Part shown: piece after piece, positions 23,401 to 32,339 of the stretch
How the letters are laid out: every line of letters begins with the position of its first letter
Position numbering within the stretch: position 1 is the first letter of the stretch
NCBI GenBank assembly: GCA_016271365.2
Contig: CM057449.1
Location: 1,565,768,501-1,565,832,500, forward strand
Reading direction: 5' to 3'
From: Neoceratodus forsteri
Lineage: Eukaryota; Chordata; Ceratodontiformes; Ceratodontidae
DNA: 64,000 nucleotides
Notes under the pieces: generated by a model
Seen by the model: the letters and a program-made list of their open reading frames with translations, nothing else
Database searches by the model: none
Told to the model about the DNA's origin: nothing
Program-made: the position numbers and the translations under genes

Positions 23401-24165
23401 CCCTCAATCTGTAGTGCTGTTATAAGTAACGTTGCACACTTGTTACACCTTCTACATTGTATTCTCTCTGAGTATTTCATCAGTATCTTGAACAAGTTCA
23501 AGCTACTTTTTTCTATCAAGATCGCAACTACAAAGATATGTCACTACTGTTTCAAAAACATGTGTCTGCTAGCGTATCAGTGGGGTTAAAGAATGTTATG
23601 ATTGTATCCATCTAGCTCATACCACTTAATTTTCCGCATTGTCATTAATTCTGCAGACTGTGACAACCGTATTGCCTGTAATGAAATTCTATATCTATAT
23701 TGTGTGCGAAATATCTGTATATTATAGTCATGTTCACTGAACACAAGGCTGTGACCGTAACATGAGCAAGTTCATGCTCATCATGACCTGTGTGTGAAGC
23801 TTGTCAATAAATAAAAAAAAAACAGTGGTCAGACATGTCCCGAGACAAAGCCAGTGTCCATTATGAAGTGACTGTCTGCACTGTGTTACCATGGTTGACA
23901 TTAATAAGTTCACTTACAGTTCCTTCATAGAACATGATAATTTCAGAGAACTAATACTACTGTAATATATACAACTGAAATATCGTCACTCTCAGCAGTT
24001 GCTAACATTGAGCAGTGCTAAAGAGCAATATTTAATTTTGTTTATTGCAGATTGCCATTTCGAAGCATGTTACACACATACTCCATATATTGATGAAATT
24101 CAATAAACGTGAACATACATTTTGTGGTTGATTGTTTCCATATTCATAAATGTGTTGCTACTTAC

Positions 24166-24405
24166 TCATGTTGTGGTACCTGCTCATTGGCATGATATTG
24201 CCGGTATGCAGCCTCCACAGTCTGCAACACCCAAATACTGAGACACACAGGTTCAAATCCAGGATGTTGAGTTATGCAGGGTGGCACATCAGAGTCTGGC
24301 AGCAGTTCTGGTGTCTCATTTAGCTTGTCCACAACTCTGGCCACCTCTTGACAGCATCTGCATTCTGTTTCAGTGGGCATGGGCACACAATTACCACACC
24401 GACAC
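24166..24405 (-). CDS. Ballast gene exon 2: cysteine-rich half
   Basis: After the acceptor TTGCTGCAG the exon reads CRCGNCVPMPTETECRCCQE, then VPPCITQHPGFEPVCLSIWV and EAAYRQYHA. The C-x-C-x2-C...C-x-CC spacing and the CIT-HPGFEPVCL block are the signature of the P2X7 C-terminal domain. Exon 2 is uninterrupted and ends at CAACATGA with a consensus GTAAGT donor. Upstream, to 24440, the same frame is intron. Confidence 0.88.
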
Positions 24406-24739
24406 CTGCAGCAACAAACGTAGTCAGGGCAATGTGTCATGAAAGGAGGCCAAGGGCATAGTGTGGCATGACAACCAGGAATTCATGAAAATAATGTATC
24501 GATGTACTGAAATATTTGATTGCAAGTCACCTCTTACATAATTGCATGCCGCCACCATCTTTCTCCTAAAGCAGGTCAGCATTCAGTGCTGTATGAAAAT
24601 GTGTGATGTGCTAAGTACTCATTCGGCGGTCATCACACAACATATGGTGTTGCAACAAAGGGAATCATGAAGTAATGAATAGTGGTTGCCACACATGAGG
24701 TGCTAGGCTAAGGGGAGATAACACAATGACCAAATGTGC

Positions 24740-26150
24740 ACAGCTGGTTCAGTTCAAGGGTTGCAAAGTCAGTAATTGAAAATAGTGGATGAGCAACAAG
24801 CAGAGACTCAGAAGGAGATGACATAGGGGGAGAAGGCAATCGTTCAGTATATGTCTGAGCAAAGGGACATGAAGGAAGGGATTCTTTGGGTTACCAATGG
24901 GGTGGACTGAGTGACAGATAATGGTGGAAAGGCACAGACATCGCATGAATACTTCTGTTCTGCCATCACCATGGAGGACAGGTAACTGCCTTCTGGATGG
25001 AAACAGGAGCTGGGGGAAGGGGAACAGCAATGTATTGATTGAGCAGTATACAGTGATGGATAGTCTGCTTCCATTGAAAGTTGAGAAATCAGGTAATAAA
25101 ATAACTGGCTACCTGAGGAGGTGGCATGGACAATTGCACACCTATGTAATCTTTCACTATAGTGAGACGTGACAACAACACACGACTTGCAAACAGGCGC
25201 ATGTACTGGCCATCCCACATCCAGATTGTGTGTGGGGGTTGGACAGTTACATGGTAACAAAGAGATAAACAGTTGGTTATCACAGGAATCTGTTCTGGTG
25301 CCACTGTTATTCACTGTGTTGAATGAACTTGGTGGTGCCATGAATGGTAAAATATCACTATTGACAGATGACACCAAGCTGTGTGGGATACAGTGGACAT
25401 AGCTGAAGTGATACAGGAGCAACAGGATGCTGTTGAAAAGATGGGGAGCTGGTCCCCGATCTGACAACTTTGACTATATGACAAGAGATGCACACTTATG
25501 CAATTAGGAGACAATCATTACAGCTCAGAGTAGTACCTGGGTGGATTTACAGTAACTGCAACAGAGGAGGAGAAACACCTTGCAGTGATGATCACTGCTG
25601 GTCTGAGGCACTACACGCAGAGCATGACAGCAGCAGCAACATGAAACAGTATGCTGCAATGCATAGCTAGGGTGGTCAGTGTTAGGAGACAGCAGGTTAT
25701 ACTGCAGCTGTAAAAGTCACTGGAAAGGCTACATGTAAAGTATGTAGTTCAGTAATGGTGCACACACATGAAAAAATAATTTACAGTGATGGAGACAACT
25801 AAAAGGAGGAATAGAATGAGGAAGGGCTAAATTACTGATACCCAACACATAAAGGTATATGAGTACAGCCAGAGTGATATTACTATGTACTCACGGCAAC
25901 ACAGGATGTACAGGGGGACATGACTGGTAGGGTGAGAAGCAACTATTACATGACAATGCATAGTCTTAAGCTTCATGGTGTGACTTTTAGGGTGAATGTC
26001 AGCCAGCATTTCTTCACAGAGATGGTGGTTGACACTTTCAATATGCTGTCATGTCAATGAACACAGTGGTTTTTGGTAACAGAAGCTGGGAAATTCATAG
26101 GGGGGGGGAAAGGATCATGTGTAGGCACTGTTGTACAATAGGGGAGTGAG
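24740..26150 (+). mobile_element. Heavily decayed CR1-like LINE inside the ballast gene's intron
   Basis: Plus-strand fragments QESVLVPLLFTVLNELGG and NGKISLLTDDTKLCG (25270-25390) are remnants of the [13 protein letters not shown]...FADDTKL blocks. HSLKLHGVTFRVNVSQHFFT then MVVDTFNML (about 25960-26050) corresponds to the RRxFFxxRVVxxWNxLP C-terminal block. Limits are approximate. Confidence 0.65.
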
Positions 26151-26913
26151 GACAGGCACATTACAGGCAGATGCACACCCTGAAATACAAGCACACTTGA
26201 CAGATGAAATGGCCTTCTGCAGGCTTCTTGGTACCTCCGTATCCACCACCCTTCACTGTAGGCCTACAATTACGCAGCACATACTGTCACAGCACTTTAC
26301 AGAGTGGAGACGTGGTGCACACACCACTCATGATGCTCCTGCAGTGGTGAGGATGCAATCCATGATTTGGTAGTTGGGTGGTTAGTTAATGCACTGCTGC
26401 CAGGAACACATACCAGTAGACAGGACACAGGGGAAATTCATGACCTTGTATGGAATCACTGTTTATTGATATATCACTTACAGGCTCACTGAGTAGCTGT
26501 TTCATAACAAAACAGGACATGGACACTTTGCAATACTGACATCAGCATGTGAAAAATACTTACTGGAGTGTGCCACATCACTGTGATAATATTATGTCCA
26601 TTTTCTGATAGGCTGCATGGCAGCACCACAAAACACATGTAAGAACATGGGCATCCTCACAAATACATTACAGCCACCTATACAGAACTGCACCACTGTG
26701 TATTGCTCCACTCATATGACAATGTATGCATAACACACATGAACTCTGTACACCTGCATGAAGCTATCTGTCGCATACTATGGGGGGGGGTGCGAATATG
26801 CCTGACTGTGTGTCACATACCACAGGTGTCATTAGCCTCAAGGGTGTACAAAACAAGCAAGTTGGGGGCAGGAAACAGCATCATGAGGTAAGTAGGGACA
26901 ACATAACACTTAC

Positions 26914-27116
26914 CAGTCAGTGTTATCAGTCCTACTGTAACTGCCACTTTCTGATAATGCTGATGAAACACTTATTGATTCATTGCTGCTATAAACTGGA
27001 TCAAACATGTAGGGGTCGTCAGCATTAATGCTTCCATCAACATCTGAGGCTGTATCCCCATCGGAGAAAAGGAGCTGAAGATCAGCGCTACTTTGGGAAC
27101 TGCCACTGCTACTCAT
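26914..27116 (-). CDS. Ballast gene exon 1
   Basis: It begins MSSSGSSQSSADLQLLFSDG. Asp-, Ser- and Tyr-rich residues lead to SYSRTDNTDW. The donor on the minus strand is CTG-GTAAGT. An upstream in-frame start at 27155 (MHLSDRGN...) is possible, but the 27116 start, followed at once by the Ser-rich run, looks more natural. The frame is open throughout. Confidence 0.72.
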
Positions 27117-27334
27117 TTTTAAACCACTGCAGTTCCCGCGGTCGCTCAGGTGCATATGTCACCACAGAATCACACATCGAGATGACGCGCTGGACGCACG
27201 CTGTCACCAGCTTCCAGGTAAGCGCCAATAAAACTGAATAAATAAATGCATTTGTATATTTGCTACTCGAAAACGATATTGCTGCTGTTTCTTGTGCCAC
27301 ACCATTGATTTAAAGTGCCGATACAGGGCTCAGT

Positions 27335-27352
27335 ACCGGAGGCCCTCTTTAA
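27335..27352 (-). repeat. Right TIR and TTAA target duplication
   Basis: The right terminus (27335-27348) is the inverted copy of the left one, with one mismatch. TTAA (27349-27352) follows. The LINE word ATAGGATCTGC then continues. Confidence 0.88.
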
Positions 27353-27448
27353 ATAGGATCTGCAACTTATCCTCTAGGTGGGGAAATGGGCAGACTAGGT
27401 GGGCCAAGTGGTCCTTATCTGCCATCATAGTCTATGTTTCTATGTTTC
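27353..27448 (+). mobile_element. LINE family A copy 1, 3' end resumed
   Basis: AGGATCTGCAACTTATCC through GGTCCTTATCTGCCATCATA to a TCTATGTTTCTATGTTTC tail is the family A 3' end. It matches the copies ending at 31365 and 53998. It completes the copy cut at 7385. Confidence 0.9.
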
Positions 27449-28980
27449 TCTCTTTTTTAAGAATATCCTTCTTTCTGAATGGACTCCTTAATTGTGATAC
27501 ATAATCAAAAATAGATCTTACATAAGCTCTGTATAAAGGTAACAAAATGTCTGGATGTTTTGAAGATATGTTATGACGAATTGCCCACCAGATTCTGTTA
27601 GCTTTAGCAATAATATTAGTGATGTGTACATCAAAAGTGAAACCTGAATCTATAGTAATACCAAGATCTTTTTTGTATGGTTTATTTATTAATAGATTAT
27701 TGTATAGATAGTATTTTTGTTTGTGATTATTTTTTCCAAAATGAATAATGCTGCATTTAGATGTAGATTCCAGTACAAAGACCAGGCTTCTAGTTAATGT
27801 AAGTCATCTTGAATAAGTTTATGTTCATCTGAATTCGTGCAGACGTTTGCCAGTTTGCAATCGTCTGCATATTTTGTAATTCTACTATGAATATTATTTG
27901 TTAAGTCTGATATAAAAATCTGAAATATTATAGGGACCAAAACAGATCCCTGTGGGACTCCGCATTTGACCCTTTTCCAGGATGATGTGTGACCATCTGT
28001 TATTACTCTTTGCTGTCTATCAGATAACCAATTAGTTATGCATTTAATGTATATCTGATTGATATTAAAATGCTGTCGTTTATAAATTAATGCCCAATGA
28101 GGTGCTGAATCGAAAGCCTTTTTAAAGTCTAATAGTATTACATCACATGCAATGCCTTTGTCAATATTTTCGCTGATAAAGTTATAGAAACCAACCAAAT
28201 GTGTTGTACAGGATCTCCCTTTTGTAAATCCATGTTGTGTATTGTCTATGCCTTGTATAACTGGGCTTAATTCATCCTTAATGATCCTTTCCAATATTTT
28301 GCAGAAGACAGAGGTCAAACTAATGGGTCGATAATTATCAGGAGAGCTCTTTGTACCTTTTTTGAATAGTTCCATCATGTTGGCTTGTTTCCATTCTTTC
28401 GGAAGTACACCCAAATTTAAACATTTATCATAGAAAATTTTTAAAGGTATGCACAGATGGTCTTTCATAACCAGAATTAGATTTCCACTAATGCCGTCAG
28501 GACCTGCGGAGGAGCCCTTTTTTATCTGCTCTAATTTGTTTTTAATAGTGTCCAATGAGATATCAACAACATTAGACTCTTGATTGTCTGGGACTAAGTG
28601 ATTAACTAAGTCATTATCTGTACTAAAGGATTTACAAAAGTGATTGTTTAAATATTCGGCCATATCCTTTGGATCTTGAAGGACTGTATAGTTGGTGATG
28701 ATTGGGCCTACCCTACATTCAGGTTTTTTTTATGGAGTTGATGTAGCTAAACATGATTTTACAATCTCCTTTTTTTGCATGTGATGCCAACTGTTTTTCC
28801 ATATTTAATTTCACTTTTCTAATTTCCTTCTTACACTTTTTTTGAATGTGTTTAAAGGCTTTATGAGATCGGTCACATTTATTACTACTGTATTTTGCAT
28901 AATATTTATTTTTCTTTTTTATAAGTTTCAGTAATCTAGTGTTACACCATTTGGGGAATGGAGAGGTGGGTACGTTTCTG
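27449..28980 (-). mobile_element. CR1-like LINE, family B: RT-containing proximal piece
   Basis: This minus-strand non-LTR retrotransposon is truncated at its 5' side near 28980 and cut at 27449 by a family A insertion. The RT frame (28663-27794) is followed by broken downstream coding sequence, including ISSKHPDILLPLYRAYVRS and KKDILKKE, that continues at 5640-5200. Confidence 0.87.
27794..28663 (-). pseudogene. LINE family B reverse transcriptase
   Basis: This 289-codon open frame is the longest single-frame RT in the window. It shows SSAGPDGISGNLI, NYRPISLTSVFCKILERI, QHGFTKGRSCTTHL, ILLDFKKAFDSAPH (motif A), [20 protein letters not shown] (motif B) and ITKYADDCKLANV (YADD catalytic site). 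Endonuclease and ORF1 are missing, so it is a truncated fragment, though it is little damaged. The remainder of the protein is split across the nested insertion. Confidence 0.9.
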
Positions 28981-30569
28981 AAAGAGGCGCATCAAACAAA
29001 AAAATGACTAAGACAGGGTTAAATTTGTAATTTGCCTTCTCAGTTTCTCAAGTCATTTTTCACTCAAGAAGGCGTGACTGGCTTGGATGCAGTCCACTGT
29101 AATCAAACACTCTTTCCTTTCAGGAATGAGAGCCTTAATTAAATGGAATTACTATATTTTCTGAAATTAACCTTTTTAATTTCAACATTTTAATGTTTTA
29201 ACATTTTCTAATGAGCAGGATTCCCCTGTGTTATGTGCATATGTTATTTTGTCCATCTGTAGTATGGAAATGGCACTGTGTCTCAAAGGAGGAAGGGCCT
29301 GTTGACAACCCCAACCCTTTTGATTAGCTACTTCATACTAGAGTTTTTTTACATGTCTGGCAGTATGACGATTACATGCCTCAGATGCTGTTTTAGTTTA
29401 TTGTTTTTCTGACCACTGCTGAGCCTGTTGACTTTATGTAGATAGGATTAAATGGTTAAAAGCCCACTCCAAAACAGGTTCCTTTAGCAACAGCAATGCC
29501 CAGCTGATCTCCTTGCGAAATGGGCACAGAGATCGAGGGGGGAGGGGGCATGGATCTTTGATGTAGTTCCATAACATGTGACGAGCTTTCCAGAAAACAA
29601 ATGTAGCTCATTTACTGAGCAGTTTAACTACTTGGAAGAAATTCCCACTGCCATTTTCAGTGCCTGATGTGCTTATGGGAGGCTATCAGAGGACAGACAA
29701 AACCCATTTTGAAAATTCAGAATTGGGGATGGGCTTCCAGATCTACAGGGATTCCTTATTTGACAGGGATTTTGAGCCGTTTACAGGGAAATTCTTCCCA
29801 TAGACTTGACACTGGATAGATAGGAAAAGTGCCAAATCACTCTGGGAACACTGACAAATGATTTAATGTAAATTGGTTGAAACTATTTAAAAAAAAAAAA
29901 AACAGAACTAACCTACAAACAAAGGTGGGGCCTGAAGCCCACCTATTTGTTTGTCTTGTCTTTCAAAAATTAAAGAGCTGGTGACACGTTTGGGAAAACT
30001 TTAACAAAACCTAATATTTAGACATAGTCCGGCTTGTATTTCCCATTTGTGCTGTATTCCTCCTCCCCATTGTTTATTACTGAGATAATTGTCTATTCCT
30101 ACTGCTTTCTCCCTACCTGAAGTGACAGAGCACTGCTTATGATATCACAGTTACTCCCAACAGATTGTGATGTCACAACAGAGGATTATGACTTGAAGTA
30201 AGGAGCAAGCTACAGAAGCAGATGGATTCTGAAGGAACTCTAAGGGATAAAGATCATATATTCATGCAAATTTCCTTAACAATAAATAATGTGGAAGAGA
30301 AATATATAAAATATAAATGGAATGTAGGCAGAATTGTACCTAATTATTATGTTTTTTAAAGTTTTCTTTGAGGTGTCAGTAGCTCTTAAAGTGATGTGTA
30401 GATGACAGCCGCTACAAGACAGCAGCAGTTGCAGCTCTGTTGGACAACACTACTAAAAGCACATACATCTGTATGAAAATAATGCATTATTGTTTTAAAG
30501 GTCAACACTAACATACTAATGACGCAGGGTGCCAAGGCCCTTCTCTTTGTTTTTCTTTGTGTCTTTCTG
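28981..30569. other. No gene or clear repeat seen
   Basis: Ordinary AT-rich sequence with a short A run near 29890. No open frame shows domain features. Confidence 0.45.
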
Positions 30570-30577
30570 TCTTTCAG

Positions 30578-30765
30578 AAACCAACACTGACCTGTACCCA
30601 GGTGACCATGCAACAACAAATGGTGCCACAATTACCACTGCAAAGAGGCCTATCGGTGATGAGGTGGTCATGTTCCACACAGGATGCCTGTTGAAAGTTA
30701 TGAGATTTACCCTCCAGGGTGAGACATCCATGGATGGCCTTCGACATCTCATCTATAGGATTTCA
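30578..30765 (+). CDS. Exon-like segment of unknown origin (1)
   Basis: A strong acceptor (TTTCTGTCTTTCAG) and a GTATGT donor bracket an uninterrupted frame of 62 codons. It starts TNTDLYPGDHATTNGATITT and ends with a charged block, GETSMDGLRHLIYRIS. I do not recognise the sequence. It could be a host exon or part of an unknown transposon gene. A second exon-like segment of similar character lies at 32040. Confidence 0.4.
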
Positions 30766-30836
30766 GTATGTGGGACACATACACTTGTATGAGAACACTG
30801 CATCTTTCTTAATCTTGTGCACCAACCCAATGTTGT

Positions 30837-31365
30837 TCTGGAGACCTCATCTATGAAAGAACATAGACAGGATTGAGGCAGTCCAGAGGATGGCAACTAA
30901 AATAGTGCAGGGTCTGCACCAGAAGCTATACAAAGAGAGACTAGAGAAGCTTAATATGTATACCCTCGAAGAAGGGGGGGGGGACATGATAGAAACTTTC
31001 AAGTACCTCAGGGGAATCAGCAAAGTCCAAGAGGGTAGCATCTTTCAGAAAAAGAGATGTGCAAGAACAAGGAGGCACAATTTGAAGATAGAGGGGGGAT
31101 GGCTCAGGGGCAGTGTTAAGAATTATTTTTTCACGGAGAGGGTGGTGGACGCGTGGAACGGCCTTCTTGAGGAGGTTGTGGGATCAAAAACAGTGGGGGA
31201 ATTCAAGAATGCATGGGACAGACATAAAGCAATTCTAGTTTGGAGTAGGAGGAAGTAGGCTGTTAGTTAAGTAGGATCTGCAGCCTATCCAATAGGTAGG
31301 GAAATGGGCAGACTAGGGTGTGCCAAGGGGTCCATATCTGCCGTCAAAGTCTATGTTTCTATGTT
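30837..31365 (+). mobile_element. LINE family A 3' fragment
   Basis: The fragment starts in the block encoding TKIVQGLHQKLYKERLEKLN, continues through MIETFKYLRGISKVQEGSIF and RVVDAWNGLLEEVVGSKTVG, and ends with the family A 3' tail TCAAAGTCTATGTTTCTATG. It is severely 5' truncated. It sits in the apparent intron between the two exon-like segments. Confidence 0.9.
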
Positions 31366-32039
31366 GTGCATTTATACACATCAAAAACTCACTGAGAAAC
31401 ATTGCTGAAGACTTTCCTCTAAGAGAATGCAATCAAATAGGTGAAGATACATGTTTGGACAAAATGTTGTTACTTTACACAGGACATTTATATAAGGGCT
31501 GAATACACATTTTTCCAGACAATGCCACCTTGCTGATTGGTCCGGTGTGTGACACTCAGACGAAGGCATTTATAAACTGATCATTACATATACAGGGGCA
31601 ACCCAAGTACTGTGTTATACAATGCTGTGGTGGTGAAAATAATTGTTTTAAGAGATTTTACAATGAACTTTGACATTTTTCAATGATACATTACCCCCGT
31701 GCCACAAATGTCTCACGACACTGAACACTGTCCTATGATACCCTGGGACTTTATTGAATAATGTATGCATGTTGTTTTTAATGTTTTACATTGTGATATG
31801 ATGTAATATGGGCCTTGTGAGGGAACACATGTATCATTGTTTAATACTTCTGTACTTTAGATGTGATTGCCATTCATCAGGCAAAAGAAACCGATGAGCT
31901 GTACTGAAAAAGTTTATGCATACTCCTGTGATTTTGAAAGTTTTCTCATTTAGAACATAGTAATTCTTGTGCTTCTACTAATGCATGTTCATTATACAAT
32001 GCTTTTCCTTTGAGTATGTTAGTTTCATGTCATGACAGA

Positions 32040-32290
32040 GCCCAGGATCCCATAGCTACGCAAGTAAGGAGACCCCACAATGGAGTCTTCCGTACCAGAC
32101 AGGTTCGAGACCTGGAAGACCTTACTGGCACCATCTCAGGCCTATTTGCATCTGGCCTGGCCACATGGAATAGGGCTGACATGGAGACCATAAAGAGATG
32201 TGTGCATTATTTTGAGCACCAAACCTATGATATATGGGATCCACAGCCTAGCACAAAAAGAAGAAAAAGTCTACTGTATACTATATGTAT
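32040..32290 (+). CDS. Exon-like segment of unknown origin (2)
   Basis: After a TCATGACAG acceptor-like site the frame runs DPIATQVRRPHNGVFRTRQV, then VRDLEDLTGTISGLFASGLA, then a CVHYFEHQTYDIW block and a basic STKRRK. Composition looks like true coding sequence, and the frame stays open to 32408. Its phase does not match segment 1 directly, so another exon would be needed. No family is recognised. Confidence 0.4.
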
Positions 32291-32339
32291 GATGTTGCAT
32301 GTCTATTTAGTGAAACACAAACTAAGATCAATGCATTAC

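Larger units (their letters stand above)
19960..27116 (-). pseudogene. Ballast-domain (P2RX7 C-terminal-like) protein gene carried by the transposon
   Basis: The gene reads inward from the right terminus, opposite to the transposase. Exon 1 (27116-26914) encodes an acidic Ser-rich N-terminus. Exon 2 (24405-24166) and exon 3 (20107 to about 19960) encode the two halves of the cysteine-rich ballast domain, known as the cytoplasmic zinc- and guanine-nucleotide-binding tail of the P2X7 receptor and also found as a stand-alone domain in other animal proteins. There are no membrane segments and no P2X ectodomain. Exons 1 and 2 join through a split TG-G codon to give NTDWCRCGNC exactly. Exons 2 and 3 do not join in phase, so a small exon is unseen or a frameshift has occurred. 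Its role in the element is unknown. An accessory protein in transposition, host interaction or DNA/RNA binding is speculation. It may have been intact in the source element. Confidence 0.78.
7386..27348. mobile_element. Giant Kolobok-like DNA transposon (19,963 bp)
   Basis: The insertion splits a family A LINE whose sequence is continuous across it: ...GTTGG-TTAA at 7382-7385 and TTAA-ATAGGATCTGC at 27349. The termini are AGAGGGACTCCGGT (7386-7399) and the complement of AGAGGGCCTCCGGT (27335-27348), 14 bp with one mismatch. TTAA duplication, a terminus starting AG and a THAP-DDE transposase inside are the marks of the Kolobok superfamily (established knowledge). Two spliced genes converge inside: a transposase on plus and a ballast-domain gene on minus. 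Its length is several times what is usual for this superfamily, through long introns that themselves contain old LINE debris. Both terminal regions are CpG-rich, as promoters might be. This copy is inactive. Confidence 0.88.

Noticed and set aside
24844..25467. A 207-codon minus-strand open frame
   Set aside because: It lies antisense to a decayed plus-strand LINE RT and has no motif of its own.
26563..26618. A small minus-strand exon of the ballast gene
   Set aside because: Splice-like signals exist, but exon 1 joins exon 2 perfectly without it.
24166..27116. A true P2X7 receptor gene
   Set aside because: No P2X transmembrane or ectodomain sequence is present. Exon 1 joins straight to the ballast exon, and the gene lies within transposon ends.
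7386..27348. piggyBac element, because of the TTAA duplication
   Set aside because: The transposase blocks (GDCRCDSPGHS, ITDRH, SSLESFH) and the THAP finger fit Kolobok, and the termini do not begin with CCC.
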